Shown in pieces: positions 52,461 to 64,000 of a stretch of 64,000 nucleotides of DNA. The notes beneath the pieces are model-generated. The model worked only from the letters and a program-made list of their open reading frames with translations, searched no databases and had not been told where the DNA came from. The translations under genes and the position numbers were made by a program. The DNA is from Sipunculus nudus (Eukaryota > Annelida > Sipuncula > Golfingiida > Sipunculidae), in contig CM049316.1 in the NCBI GenBank assembly GCA_026874595.1, positions 11,708,839-11,772,838 on the forward strand. Direction: 5' to 3'. The stretch's first letter is position 1. Every line of letters begins with the position of its first letter.

Positions 52461-54736
52461 TCAGCTCAGCTGACTGTAAGTCATCTGAGCTATAGCGATC
52501 ACCCTTTTTCCGATGTCCGTCCAGTTGTCCGGCCGTCCGTCCGTTAACAGGGCAAAATCTTTACCGTTAGACCTGTAAACTTCGAACTATACATCCAGGA
52601 ACGTCCTAGGCAAATCTCCTTGGAAACCTGAAATTAGGTTATGATGCCCTATATTTTATGACCTATGGGCCGGAGCACCAAGACGGTCAGACGGGGCACA
52701 AATTGTACCCATAAGGCCTAGAATCCACCAACGTGATATATAAGGAGGTCCTCGGCAAATGTCTTTGGAAACCAGAAAATAGGTCACGGTTACCTATATT
52801 CTGCGACCTTTAGGGAAAAGATGTCATTTGAACACCCTGAATGTCAAATTGGGACAAATCTGTTAGACCTAGAATCTGCTTACACAATATCCTGGTAGGT
52901 TCTAAGCAAATCTCGTTAGAAACCTGAAATATGGTCATGGTAACATACATTTTGCGACCTACGGGCCGAAAACATGATTTTGAGCACCCAGACAGTCGCA
53001 CAGGGCACAAATTGTATCTGTTAGGCCTAGAATATTCTAATGTAAATTCTTAGACGTCCTGTGCAGATGTCCTTGGAAACCTGGGATAAGGTCACTATGA
53101 CCTATATTTTGCGACCTATAGGAAAAGATGTCATATATGCACCCAGACAGTCAGACGGGGCACAAATTGTATCCATTATTGAAAGCATGGTGACCTATGG
53201 GCTGAAAAAATTGTTTTGAGCACCCAGACATTGAGACGAAGCACAAATTGTATATTAGGCAAATGTCCTAAGAGACCTAAAATAAGGTCACTTAGACTTA
53301 TATTTTGCACCTATGAACCCGAAAACACGATTTTGAGCACCGAGACTGTTAGATGTGGCACAAATTGTATCCGTTAGGCCTAGAACCTTCTAACATAAAA
53401 ACCAGAGAGGTCCTAAGCAAATGTCATGGGAAACCTGAAAGTATATATAGGTCATGGTGACCTATATTCTTGTTACCTATGGGCCGAAAACAATTGTGAG
53501 CACCCAGACAGTCAGACGGGGTAGAAGTGGTATCCATGAGGCCTAGAATCTTCAATCATGGTGACCTATATTCTGCAGCCTGTAGGAAAAAGATGTCATA
53601 TGAGCACCATAAATGTTAAGTCCATAATCTTCTAACACAAAAACCAGGGAAGTTCTAGTGACATCTCTTTGGAATTCTGAAATGAGGCCATGTTGACCTA
53701 TATTTCGCAACAAAGGCAAAAAAAAAACATATTTTGAGCACCAAGACAGATGGAGCACAATTGTATAGATTGGGCCTAGAATATTCTAACATAACATTCA
53801 GGGAGGTCCCAGGCAAATGTCCTTGGAAACCAAAATTCGGTCACTGCAGGGACAAAGGTGTCATATGAACACCCTGATTGTCAGATGTGCACAACTTGTT
53901 TTTATGAGGCCTAGAATCTTCTTAAGCAACATCGATAAAGGCAAATTTCTTTGAAAACTGGAAATTATGTCATGGCACACAGGCTATATTCTATGAGATA
54001 TGAGCAAAAAATTATGAATTTGAGCATCCAGGCAGACAAGGTACAAGTTGTATCTATTTTACTTTGAACCTTATTTTGAAAAGTCTAGGGAGGTCTTTGG
54101 CGAGTCTTCTTTGAATCCTGAAATAAGGCAACTTAATACAGTCAGATAGGGAACAAATTGTATCCTTAAGCCCTAAAATCTTCCAACTCAACATCCTAAA
54201 ACCGACCTATAACATGATTTGAGTATATTCAACGTCAGTTTGGTATAAATTGTATGCATTAGGCCTAGTTCCTGGGCAAATTTCCTTTGAAATTTCAAAT
54301 TAGATCATGGTGACCTATATTCTGCAAGCTACTTGCCAGTAGCATGATTTTGAGCAGACAGACAGGGCACAAATTGTATCCATTAGCCCTTGACTCTTCT
54401 AACATGACATTCAGGGAAGTCCTAGGCAATTCTCCTTAGAAACCTGAAACTGGGTCATGGTGACCTATAATCTTTGAGCTACGGACCAGAAACATGGTTT
54501 TGAGCACCCAGACAGACAGGTTACAAATTGTATCCATTTACCTTTGAACCCTCTATTGTAAAATCCAGGGGTTCTGGGCAGGTCTCCTATGATCCTGAAT
54601 TTTTTAATTTTCTGTCCATTTTTCAACATAGTACCATTAGCAAAAGGCTATTCTCACAGACAATATATAACATTAATAAAAGAAATGAGCACCCAGTCAA
54701 ATTTAGCTGAGCGTCATGACGCATTGGTCACTTGTT
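52461..54736 (+). repeat. Interspersed element 1 with ~13 tandem monomers (family A; pearl/HINE-like architecture)
   Basis: The left end is TCAGCTCAGCTGACTG, then GAGCTATAGCGATCACC and CGTCCGTCCGTTAACAGGGC. The body is about 13 diverged monomers (mostly 100-170 bp), each with words like GGCACAAATTGTATCC, TTAGGCCTAGAAT, CCTTGGAAACCTGAAAT, GGTCATGGTGACCTATATT and ATGATTTTGAGCACCCAGAC. The right end is GAGCGTCATGACGCATTGGT, then CACTTGTT. A left end, central tandem array and right end with an inverted motif resemble bivalve pearl elements or Helentron-associated elements; this classification is inference. Confidence 0.75.
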
Positions 54737-56376
54737 AGCTCAGCTGACTGAGTCACCTCAGCTATAGCGATCACTCTGTGTCCGTCGTCTGTCTGTCTTT
54801 GCGTTTACCAGGCACAAATCTTAACTGCTAGACTTGGAATCTTGTAACTGGACATCCAGGGAGATTCATGAAAAATCTCCTTGGAAACCTGAAATTAGGT
54901 CTCTGTTACCAATATCTTCCGAGCTATAACCCCCCATAATAATGAAAAAAATTATACAACAGCTCCAGTATCTGAACAACTAATGCATTGATAACCATGA
55001 TTCTCTGCATGCATAGAGATCATCGAGTTTTTCATCATTTTCTACGACTGTTGGTGCCACCTTTATTTTTCTATTGACACGCATTTTTTGTTTCTCTTTT
55101 CTTTACGCCCTTAAAAGAGCGGTCGTTTGTAACAAGGCACACGTAACCACTGGACCTAAAATCTTTTAATTTGACATGCTGCGAGGTCCACAAATAGTCT
55201 CTTAGTAAACCTGAAATAAGGCCTCTGTTACCCATAGCCAACGAGCTATGGGGCTCAGAAATACCCCCCAAATAATGGAAAATTTGATACTAAAGCTCAA
55301 GTATCAGGACAAATAATACATTGATCACCATTATTCTTTGCATGCATATTGAGTTTGCATATGCATGATTGAGTTTTTCATCTGTTTCTGCAGACTGGTG
55401 GCGCTACCTTTATTTTTCGATTTTTATACGCATTTTTTTTCTCTATTTTTGAGATCTTGAAAGAGGGCATAATTCGTAACCATTGCACTAGGATCTTCTT
55501 ACTTGACATGCTAGGAGGTCAAAAAGGTCTCCATGGACACCTGAAATTTGGTCTCTGTTACCTATATCTTCGTAGCTGTAGGGCTCATAATTAGTCCCCA
55601 GAATAATGGAAAATTTTATACAAAAGCTCATGTATTTTAAAAACTAATGCATTAATCACCATGATTCTTTGCATGCATATTGATCATTGGGGGTGTCATT
55701 AGTTCCTGCAGACTGGTGGCGCCAATTGGATTTATTTTGATTTTTTTTACGATTCATTTTTCTTTATTTTTGAGACCTTTAAAGATGCGATCTGTTAACA
55801 GGTAAATGCTGGACCTGCAGTCTTACTACTTGATATTAAGGGAGGTACATATTTTCTTTATTTTTGAGGCCGTCAAAGAAGCAGTCATCTGTTAACAGGG
55901 CACAAATCGTAACCGCTGGACCTGGAATGTTCTTAGTTGAGGTCTATAAAAAATCTCCATGGAAACCTGAAATGTGGTCTCTTTTACCAACATCCTCCGA
56001 GCTATGGGGTTTGTAAGTACCCCCTCCCTCCCCAAATGATTAAAAATTTGATAAAAAAAAAGTTCCAGTATCTGAACAACCAATGCATTGATCACCCAGC
56101 CTCTTTCCATGCATATGGATCACCAAGTGTTTCATCAGTTCCTGCAGATTGGTGGTGCTACCTGTAGTTTTTTACGAATTTTTACGTATATTTCCAGCCT
56201 ATTTTTGAGACCTTCAAAAAAGTGGTCATCCGTTAACAGGGCTTAAATCATAACTAACTTACCTAGAAGCTTCTAACTTGACATCCAGGAAAGTCCATCA
56301 AAATCCATCTAGTATCCTACTATTGCCAATACCAACAGTCAATCAGCTGAGCTTCATGACCCATGGGTCACTTGTT
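54737..56376 (+). repeat. Interspersed element 2 of family A, directly abutting element 1
   Basis: Starts again AGCTCAGCTGACTGAGTCAC, then CAGCTATAGCGATCACT. It carries longer units (about 280-300 bp) with TCTGAACAACTAATGCATTG, ATGATTCTTTGCATGCATA and CTGCAGACTGGTGGCGC. It ends GCTTCATGACCCATGGGTCA, then CTTGTT. The two elements sit head to tail without spacer. Confidence 0.7.
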
Positions 56377-56421
56377 TTAATGTAGTATGCTCAGTAACCC
56401 TCAATGTATTATCAAATTTAT

Positions 56422-56672
56422 AAGGCCAAAAAAAGGTATGGTCTTCCGACACCGCCCGTGTCAATTTTAACCCTTCGCATTAAAGATTTAATTTTGATTT
56501 TCATCTTTCAAGAAGATAAAAAAATTCAATTTTGAAAAGATTTCCTTTGTTATGAAATGCTTTACCAGTGTAGCAAAAAAATTGTCATTATCTTATTTTT
56601 CCCTGATCTTATGACTTTTTTATCGAAACATACAAAAAGGGTGCCAGAAAAACCTACCTAATTTTTAGCCTA
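56422..56672. mobile_element. MITE, diverged copy 1 of the 58.7-kb element
   Basis: Begins AAGGCCAAAAAAAGGTATGG, then TCTTCCGACACCGCCCG; ends GGGTGCCAGAAAAACCTACC, then TAATTTTTAGCCT. The interior shares TTTCAAGAAGATAAAA and TTTTATCGAAACATAC with 58734-59071. More diverged, hence probably older. Confidence 0.7.
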
Positions 56673-56924
56673 AAGCTTGCCTTTGTAGGGATTACACTTC
56701 GTTCTTGATCTTGATATTTTTCACATGAGAGAGGAGAAAAAAGTAAATTTTCATTGTGTTTACGATATAAAGTTTACAGTTTGTATTTGAATATATAATT
56801 ATATAACAAAACCTCTTTTCTGTATTTTTAAATTTGAAAAAAAAGCATCTGTAATTGGTATGACCAAAATTCAGCTGACCCATTGGTCCCCTGTGAACTT
56901 ATTCTTTGGCAACTTGTTTGTCTG

Positions 56925-57660
56925 TGCGCCGTCTTCCATGCGTTAACCAATACAATCCCAAAAACCGTATGAGCTAGCTTCGTACATTTCATGCAAGAAA
57001 CCGTCACCTGTCAAACGTTATCAGATTGAGCTTATTTTGGCTCCATCTGCATCCACTACCAATTTACAAGGAAAATTGTAAAAAAAAAAAAAAAAAAATT
57101 CACATAAATTATCCCAGTAACCAGTTTGTTCGAATGGTTCCAGTTTGGTTATTTTTGGATATAACTCATTTGCCCATAAAAGCATAATAAGATTACAATC
57201 ACAGAAACGGCTGGAGCCACCATCTCCAAATTATAAGCCGATGTTGGAGATATGACTCATACTTGAAACGGAGGTTTTGGTGCCACCACTTTACATGACG
57301 TTTTCTTTATGGTGTTTTCAGTCGTCATTATATTAACCCGGACTATCTCAGAAACAGCAGTAGCTAGTGTCCCAAAAAGTTATGCAATAATCAGTCACAT
57401 GTCATAAGTGGTGGTATTGAGTTTTTGTGGCTCCGCCTGCATCGACTAACATTTTACGGGAAGAAAAAGCTAGGGAACCATTGAAAATCTTCTCCGAAAC
57501 CCGTTCAGGATTATTGTTTCATGTTTCAAGTTATGGATTCCAGACACTAGCATCCTCAAGTTTGCTCAAATAGTTCCAGTATGGTGATTTTTGGCCGAGT
57601 TACGGGAAGTTTGTCATTCATATAAGTAAGTACTATAACGTTACAATCTTAGAAATGGTC
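56925..57660 (+). repeat. Repeat with ~360-bp internal duplication
   Basis: TTTTGGCTCCATCTGCATCC (about 57036) recurs as TTGTGGCTCCGCCTGCATCG (about 57426). TCGAATGGTTCCAGTTTGGT (about 57131) recurs as CAAATAGTTCCAGTATGGTG (about 57566). No ORF or ends recognised. Confidence 0.45.
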
Positions 57661-58204
57661 ACCTGTTTTTTTACGGGAGAAAAGTATTACGTTTAGCCTC
57701 TTTCAGCCACTATTTTGAAAATGTGTTTTTTTTTTAATTAAACTGTCCGGTCAATTTGTATAATATTTTTCTATAATGATCCTGGGGTCGGGTTATCTCA
57801 AGTGTGTAAGAATAGATTGGGTTTTATTGATATTTGGTCAAAGAAAGCTTGTCATGTGGCCAAATCAGCATATATCAAACTAAGGGCTGCAATAGTGTTC
57901 TGAAAACCGCTGTCTCAAATTCTATAAGATTGCAATAAAATGATTCTTAAGTGGTCTTGTTCTAGTAACATTGAAAGGACCGTGAGATATTCGGATTTAC
58001 AAGGCTAGAAGATGTATGTAGTAATAGATTGTGACTTGTATTGGTATATAAGCAGACCTGTACAGGGAACATAAATACTCGGTGTCCTTATCGAACTTAA
58101 GTGTCTGATAAATCTATGAATAAAATATAGATGGGCTCTGATTTTACTTTCAGTAGGCATCTGTTATTGTTCTCATTATTTTGATAGTAACTGCTAACGA
58201 ATAT

Positions 58205-58395
58205 GTCAGATTGCAGCCAAAGTCTTTGATTTGGCAACATGCCAAGGTTATGTTAGCACGTAAAAATAGAATTGGCAGACTGTCAACTATTGCAGATTTG
58301 CCAACAGGCTACGCTTCAGTCGGTATCTGTGAATAGCTTTTACAGACTGCCAACTGTTTAAGATTGGCAACAGGCCAACATTGGAGTCAATGGAG
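58205..58395. repeat. Short diverged tandem repeat with perfect NFI-type palindromes
   Basis: TTGGCAACATGCCAA (58231-58245) and TTGGCAACAGGCCAA (58364-58378) sit in units that also share CAGACTG(T/C)CAACT. A third, degenerate copy (TTTGCCAACAGGCTACG) lies between them. Confidence 0.6.
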
Positions 58396-58733
58396 TAGTC
58401 ACACCTGGCACTTCCCCATCCATTGACGGGATCCCTAAATAGCTCTGGCTCAATATATGTGGAAATATTAAACGGTTTTAAAAATTTACGAGTTGTCTCC
58501 CTGTAAGACATAAGGCGATACAGGATGTTTTACCGAAACCTGTTTCACGTGTGATTTATGTGACCAACATTTGCATAAAACTTTGTGATGCATGCTCCTG
58601 ATATTATATTCCTGATAATTACGTGACGTCACTTGTATTCATGGTTACCGAAAGGTCAAAGGTTGATTGCAGAGTGTGAGGAAGTATGGGAAAAATACTG
58701 AAGACAGACGATACAGCGCTACTGCATAACCTA

Positions 58734-59071
58734 AGGCCAATAAAAATTGAAGGTATGGTTCTCAGGCACCGCCCGCATCAATTTTAAACCCCCGCATCAA
58801 AAATTTTTATTTTGATTTCTAATAGAAACATATCAATTTTGAGCTTCAGCCGCTCGGACATTTCTTTCAAGAAGATAAAATCATACAATTTCCTTTATAA
58901 TGTGGTGCTTTTACTTATTTAGCCAAATAAATATGGTATTATCATGCTTTTCCCTTATAATTTGACATTTTTATCGAAACATACCAAAAAAATCAAAATT
59001 AAAAAAACGCCCGCCCGCATTGATATCTGGAAAAAAGTGCCTGAGAACCATACCTTTTTTTATTTTGGCCT
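58734..59071. mobile_element. MITE with ~38-bp TIRs (copy 2)
   Basis: Left AGGCCAATAAAAATTGAAGG, then TATGGTTCTCAGGCAC; right GTGCCTGAGAACCATACCTT, then TTATTTTGGCCT, its inverse. Internal CACCGCCCGCATCAATTTTA and ATCGAAACATACCAAAA match the copy at 56422-56672. No ORF. Confidence 0.8.
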
Positions 59072-60041
59072 AACAGGTTTACCAATACTATAGGTGGCAC
59101 CATTAGTTTGGTTCTCAGTTCCATGGCTGATAAGCAACAGAAATTTCAGAACTATTAATAATGAAAAGAAATACACAGTCTTGCCAGGCAAGTGTTGCAT
59201 ATTATTGTCACAAAATTGCTTTAGGAAATGGAGATGTGCATGCTAAGCAAATTTTCACGACAAATTTTCATAACATTTTGTCTTGATTCTACAACATTTT
59301 CCGTAATATTTTGTCTTGATTCTACAAAAGTTTCGATAAAATATTTGCTTAAGACGTAAAAAGACGGACCTGCGACCTAGAAATCAGTATCAGGCCCAGA
59401 AGCGGACTAGGTCAGAAAAATATCACTGATATTTTCAACATCATGGATCTGAAGAATAAAAGTCTTACTGTCCCTTCAATGGGAAGTGCTTAACACCGTC
59501 CATTTGATTCCAAGCTGACGTGCACAACAATGGTACAGTTAATACGTACATTGGCATGATCGGAGGCCCCTTTAAACAAAGTTATTATAACACCAACACA
59601 TCGTTTAAGCACAGGACGCATTCAATTGAAACCGAGCTTGCAAAACACGTGTAGACCCGAAAGACAAGCAGCAAAGTTTCACTCTCCCTTGGTCCATAAT
59701 CCAGCAGTCAAACACATTCATGACCTCTTCATATCAGTGCAACTTGTGTTTGGCAGAGAAACTAGCAATCATAAGCTCAAAACAAAAGATCTTATTGAAC
59801 TAACGTTCGGAAATTGTTTCCACCTGTCGCCATGGACGAAGAGCACCAAACCGAGAAAAAAAAAAAAAATCAATATCACAATTAGTTGAACTTCAGTCAC
59901 CTGATGAGCCGATGAGGCGAAACTGGCGGTAATGATTAAGATTCATCACATACAGTAGCATATCATGCTCTGTTGCAAAACATAGATGGAGCGCTGTGTG
60001 ACCGCGGAGGAAAGACTGCATTCCCACAGATCATTTCTACA

Positions 60042-60113
<72 letters not shown>

Positions 60114-60824
60114 ACATAATGTGGTTGACTTATGTACTTATTTGACTGATCAGTTTTGTGGGTGCAATGTCATTACCAAATGTGGGTTCTTCATGAACAG
60201 AATGACTGTTTGTTAATGTAGGCTCATGAGAGGGATGCTCATTAGACATTAAATCTAAAATGTGGGCGTAGTTGTTTCAGCTAGAAGGGTTGAACGCCAG
60301 GTAATGGATCTACCTGACATCCAAGTTTTGCACTCTTGCAGAATATCGGTAACCTGCCTGACATATCAAGCCTGTATGTTGGTGAGTGTTGATTAATTTG
60401 GGCAGTTTACTGATACTAAAAGGTGCCCACTCACCTACCTTTTGAAAAAGATTATATGTGATTTATGGCTTCCCCTCTTTATATATTAATAATCTAAGGA
60501 TACTTTTGGTTGTGAAAGTTCTTATAACGCCTTCGTAAAGGATGCATGAACTTGTTTATCAACAAAATGAGTGCAGGACAGAAGATACCCTCAGTTCAGG
60601 TGCATTCCTGATATATTTCAATAGTTTGTTATAAAATCTACAGTATGTGAATTCGTCATTTTTCAAATCAAGTCAAAGTGTAAAGTTATCACTTATTTTC
60701 TTATCATACATGAAATATATTTCACCTTAACAATGCTGTAATAAAATGTTAGTTTAACAGGGTTGATAGAGTTTGAATTGACTAATCATTTTGGCTATTA
60801 AGCTTTGTTTTCTATTAGCTTAGC
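59072..60824. other. Unassigned AT-rich sequence
   Basis: A frame of 87 codons at 59626-59889 has no family resemblance. The AT microsatellite at 60041-60113 is the only clear feature. Confidence 0.4.
60041..60113. repeat. (AT)n microsatellite
   Basis: Long TA run broken only by AAATATAT and TTTATAT. Confidence 0.97.
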
Positions 60825-61160
60825 AGACTTTCAGTCACGCTGAGCCGTTGCAATCACCCTTTGTCCCTCGTCCTTCCGTCCGGCTGTCCGTTAGCACTGC
60901 ACAAATCGAAACCACCGGACCTAGAAATTTTTAACTGTACATCCATTGAGGTCTATAAAAAAAATCTCCTTGAAACCTGAAATTAGGTCAATGCGACATA
61001 TAGTGTCCTCGCTATGGGATTTGTCAGCCCACTCTAGAATAATTTAAAAATTTATACAAGAATCTCAATAATTAATGCATGGATTGCCATGGTTCTTGCT
61101 TTGCTTAATTCATCATCGAGAGTATCATCACCTGTTTAAGAATGGTGGTGCCACCTGTTT
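60825..61160 (+). repeat. Family A repeat fragment
   Basis: CAATCACCCTTTGTCCC, GGCTGTCCGTTAGCACTGCA and CTTGAAACCTGAAATTAGGT, then TGGTGGTGCCACCTG. Confidence 0.6.
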
Positions 61161-61475
61161 TTTTTTATTCTCATTTCTTCTTCTTTTTTGAGAATGCCCA
61201 ATTACATCAGTAGTATCCGTTTCTCAACTGTTGTTTCATGATAATTGATTATGACTAAATTCGTCAGTTGCTACTAGTAAATTATTATTTTTTTTTCATT
61301 TGTCCTATTTTTTAGGCCCTCAGATGACCACAATCGTATCAGCTTTTAAGCTTTTGTAGACTGGTGGCGCACCCGTATTTTTCAATTTTAATACCTTTTT
61401 TTCTCTGTATTTTCAAATTGCATCGATGGTATTAATTTCTTAACTGCCGTGTCCTTAAACCTGGTGTATTTATAA

Positions 61476-62296
61476 TGCCCCCAGATCGGGGAGACATTTT
61501 CGGGCCCCATCGTCTGTCGTTTTTGTCGATATCTTGGTAACGCAGTTACATTGAAACCTCTGCATATGTATCCTTGAAAATTGAAACACAAATTATGTCT
61601 ACCACAATCTTGGAGATGTTCAAAAATTTGTGGCCTTGAGCCTGATCTTCAAGGTCAAATGAACCGAAATGTAAAATGTTTGCAATCCCTATGATTTTTA
61701 CTGAATATATTGAACAAGTTGTTGAATCAAGTTCTCGGATGAGAAGTAGTGTATTTGACCCGGATCTCCAAGGTCAAAAGCGGAATCAGTATTCATCATC
61801 TTAAGGATTTCTTGAGTGTAATAACTTAGTAAGTATTACAAATTTCCCCTCATATTCGACACGCAACCTTTCAAGCATTGCATATTTTGACCTTAAATTT
61901 GAAAAACGAGTGTGTTATTCTAAGTTCATATATGAGATAGAAAAATGGTAACCCTGACCTTGATCTTCAAGGAAAAATCTGCAGAAATATATGATTATTA
62001 GAACCCTTTAAACTTTTGAAGTACAGCATATATTTTTCTTTACATCTGACACACCAGTTGTTCCTGCTATATTCTGGGAGGAGTATGAAAACTGCAAAAC
62101 TTCAAATCTTCTAGATAGAATATAAACATCACTTAAAGGAAAACCCTCTCAATTTTTGTCAGAATATTAAAGGTCAAAATCACATCTGAAGTTTAATTTC
62201 AATTTGGCTTTCAGATGATAAACTTCCTTTTGTAAATGTCAGGCTACAATGTTGTGCTTGTCAGATAAGCGTCATGACTCATTGGGCACTTGGTTG
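61476..62296 (+). repeat. Family B repeat, nearly full length
   Basis: Begins CCCCAGATCGGGGAGACATT, then CATCGTCTGTCG. The body repeats TGACCTTGATCTTCAAGGTC-type phrases. It ends AAGCGTCATGACTCATTGGG, then CACTTGGTT, the terminus type shared with family A. Confidence 0.55.
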
Positions 62297-63441
62297 GATG
62301 TACATCCTGTTTTATTTTGAAATATGAATAAAATGCATTCTTGAATGCCAACAGGAAGTGTTCCACTACAGCTCATTTTGACACGCCTTTCTCATAAATA
62401 CATATACTGCTTGTTTAGATTTCAAGGTCCCTTGTATGTATGAAAGACACACAAAACAGCTTAATACAATTGTGTTATTCACTAAGACAGGTATAGTGTA
62501 TTTGGTTTGGTTCATCAAATGAACAGTGCTTGCATCTTAATTGATCTTTAATCGTCAGGGTCACTTTTCATGAAAACATGTTTGTTTCTGACAATCAACA
62601 TATAATTTTTCTTAGATAAATATTGCTAAAATTTTACAGGCCTGTGAATAAATTGTGTATTTTGATTGAGAGAGAACATGGTCTTAAAGCAAAGCCCAGC
62701 TATTCTTGTAAAAAATGTGGACATCTGTATTACTTTCTAAATAAATGTATTATATTACAGAAAGAAGCAACGGACAAATGTGGAGGTAAGAAAAGAAGCA
62801 GTGTCAGTCTATGTTTACCAAAAATCTAGTAAAATCGAAAGATTACGTCACAGAATATAAAAAAATACATACTAGTAACAGTTTCAAATCACCCCATTCC
62901 AAATACATGCTAGTACCGGTTCTTGGGGTTTCAAAGACCTCATTCAAATAACATTAAAACCCCATTCATGTGTGTCACACGGGACCATGTTCTAATGCTT
63001 TTGAGTCACTGGTCTTCATAATATTGTAGTTTGTATGTCCATGGTCTTTTTTCCCCGATGCTGATTAATATAATTAATTTTAACCCATAACATCTTCTCC
63101 ATGTTCTGCTATCATGTAGAATGGACCATTTGATTGGTTAGCCATGTGTTTAATAATCTAAAGATATAATTCAATACTTTTAGATACACCAAGTTGGAGA
63201 AGACGTTTCAAGTCAATCCCTACAGCATTTTTAGAAAAGAATTGTTTTCCAATTTTACTAGTTATTGACCAACAACTATTATATTATATCTACTTCGGCC
63301 AGATTTTTTTAAACTTTGCATGATGTTTGCATTTGACTTTTTTAATATGTAACTTTTATTAATTCAGTGTAAAATATCTAATCAACAGTCTTGAAATAAT
63401 TGGTTTTCATGGTTTTCCACCTTGTTTTCGTTTAATTTCAG
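62297..63441 (+). other. Region before the transmembrane exon; weak candidate repeat exon
   Basis: After TTTTACAG, the frame from 62640 reads PVNKLCILIEREHGLKAKPS, then YSCKK. Its spacing (C, about 17 residues, then C-K-K) is like the human SCLMEALEDKRVRLQPECKK segment that should follow exon 21. The phase does not fit exon 21 and similarity is low. A short acceptor-donor pair at about 62761-62785 is also seen. Confidence 0.25.
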
Positions 63442-63556
63442 ATTTCCCTGGTACTTCCTTATTCTTTTGGTTATGATTTGTGCCCTACTAGTCGCTAGGT
63501 GGCGCTGTGCAAGGAAGAGGACAAAACCAATTAGCAGCGAGACTGAAGTATGTTGA
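63442..63556 (+). CDS. Candidate terminal exon: transmembrane segment plus basic tail
   Basis: After a TTTAATTTCAG acceptor, a frame beginning at 63443 reads FPWYFLILLVMICALLVARW, then RCARKRTKPISSETEVC and TGA. This is a hydrophobic span followed by a positive stop-transfer cluster, typical of the end of a type I membrane protein. AATAAA lies at 63630-63635, 74 nt after the stop. The place and type fit a GLG1 3' end, but the tail does not resemble the human GRITKRVTRELKDR-type tail and the phase (2 in) does not fit exon 21 (1 out). It could belong to GLG1 with a missing exon between, or to another gene. Confidence 0.4.
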
Positions 63557-63629
63557 GCCCTAAATGACGTATATTGGTTATGTTACCAGTACCATGATCT
63601 GAAGATTTCAGGCTCTCTATCTATGAGGA

Positions 63630-63635
63630 AATAAA
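63630..63635 (+). promoter_or_regulatory. Polyadenylation signal AATAAA
   Basis: Canonical AATAAA 74 nt downstream of the TGA of the transmembrane exon; it supports that exon as terminal. Confidence 0.4.
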
Positions 63636-63663
63636 TACGCACAATACCAGTAGAAACGGTTCA

Positions 63664-63875
63664 AAGAAGAGGTTTCAAGTCAATCCCTAGACCATTTTTA
63701 GAAAAGAGTTGTTTTCAATAGTGTAAAAATATCCATTCAATAATCTTGAAATAATTGGCATTCATGGTCCTTCACCTAGTTTTCGTTTAATTCAGATTTC
63801 CCTAGTACTTCCGTATTCTTCTGGTTATGATTTGTGCCCTTCTAATCGCTAGGTGGCGCTGCGCAAGATATCTAA
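63664..63875 (+). repeat. Decayed duplicate of the transmembrane exon and its upstream intron
   Basis: Sequence from about 63205 to 63522 (TTTCAAGTCAATCCCTA, later ACCTTGTTTTCGTTTAATTT and the transmembrane exon) recurs about 360-460 bp downstream (63672-63870), with part of the middle missing. The second copy keeps TTCAG and most of the exon sequence but has a stop early in the membrane frame (CCC TAG), so it looks non-coding. Confidence 0.7.
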
Positions 63876-64000
63876 ATATTTATGTTGAATGTATAATTGT
63901 AAAATAAATTTAAGTATTGGTACGTTCATGTAGCATTGGTGGAAATGATAATGCACAAGGCCGGCTGAGTTTCCGGTGGAGGCCTGTCTCACCTGTTTTC

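Noticed and set aside
52600-54720. CRISPR-like regular repeat pattern
   Set aside because: Units are long, diverged tandem monomers without unique spacers, in a eukaryotic genome.

Overview
The window is AT-rich eukaryotic DNA: short exons with GT-AG introns, and introns full of transposable elements and simple repeats. The gene content, the SINE/LINE types and the tandem-repeat interspersed elements (ending in a motif like ATGACCCATGGGTCACTTG) suggest a lophotrochozoan, most likely a bivalve or other mollusc. This placement is inference; I cannot name the species.

One host gene spans nearly the whole window on the + strand. It is a homologue of GLG1 (Golgi apparatus protein 1, also MG-160, ESL-1 or cysteine-rich FGF receptor). 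I can place 21 exons from 3780 to 52221. Together they cover the cysteine-rich GLG1 repeats from just after the first repeat to the last ones, in the same order as the vertebrate protein. The 5' exon(s) with the signal peptide are not seen and probably lie upstream. The 3' end is unclear: a well-formed transmembrane plus basic-tail exon with a nearby AATAAA lies at 63442-63556, but it does not obviously resemble the usual GLG1 tail. All splice sites are GT-AG and phases mostly match, yet the coding sequence has several independent breaks: an in-frame TGA in exon 2, a shortened or frame-breaking exon 11 end, an A7 run that shifts the frame in exon 13, an in-frame TAA in exon 15, and a small deletion removing a conserved Cys in exon 20. 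The locus is therefore either a young intron-bearing pseudogene (or decaying duplicate) or a gene seen through assembly errors. Near three exons there are also partial tandem duplications of splice-site or exon sequence.

The introns hold a rich set of mobile DNA. In intron 12 (21801-28426) sits an apparently complete autonomous PIF/Harbinger transposon (23225-28255), with long terminal inverted repeats, a DDE_Tnp_4 transposase on the - strand, a four-exon MADF/Myb-like protein on the + strand, and TCGT-rich arrays inside both ends. Others are a pogo/Tigger-like element (6156-7372), a 4.3-kb unclassified TIR element with GATC arrays at both ends (39450-43715), LINE fragments (about 4540-4960 and 50479-51905), a tRNA-headed SINE (about 50246-50470), a MITE pair (56422-56672, 58734-59071), and a probable LTR-element fossil ending near 33811.

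The 3' third (44.7-62.3 kb) is mostly repeat arrays: a ~160-bp array with YY1-like motifs, two adjacent elements with tandem monomers (52461-56376), and related families. Several monomers carry a perfect AGGTCA-N3-TGACCT palindrome, the estrogen-response-element consensus. I see no rRNA, no CRISPR and no convincing intact tRNA gene.
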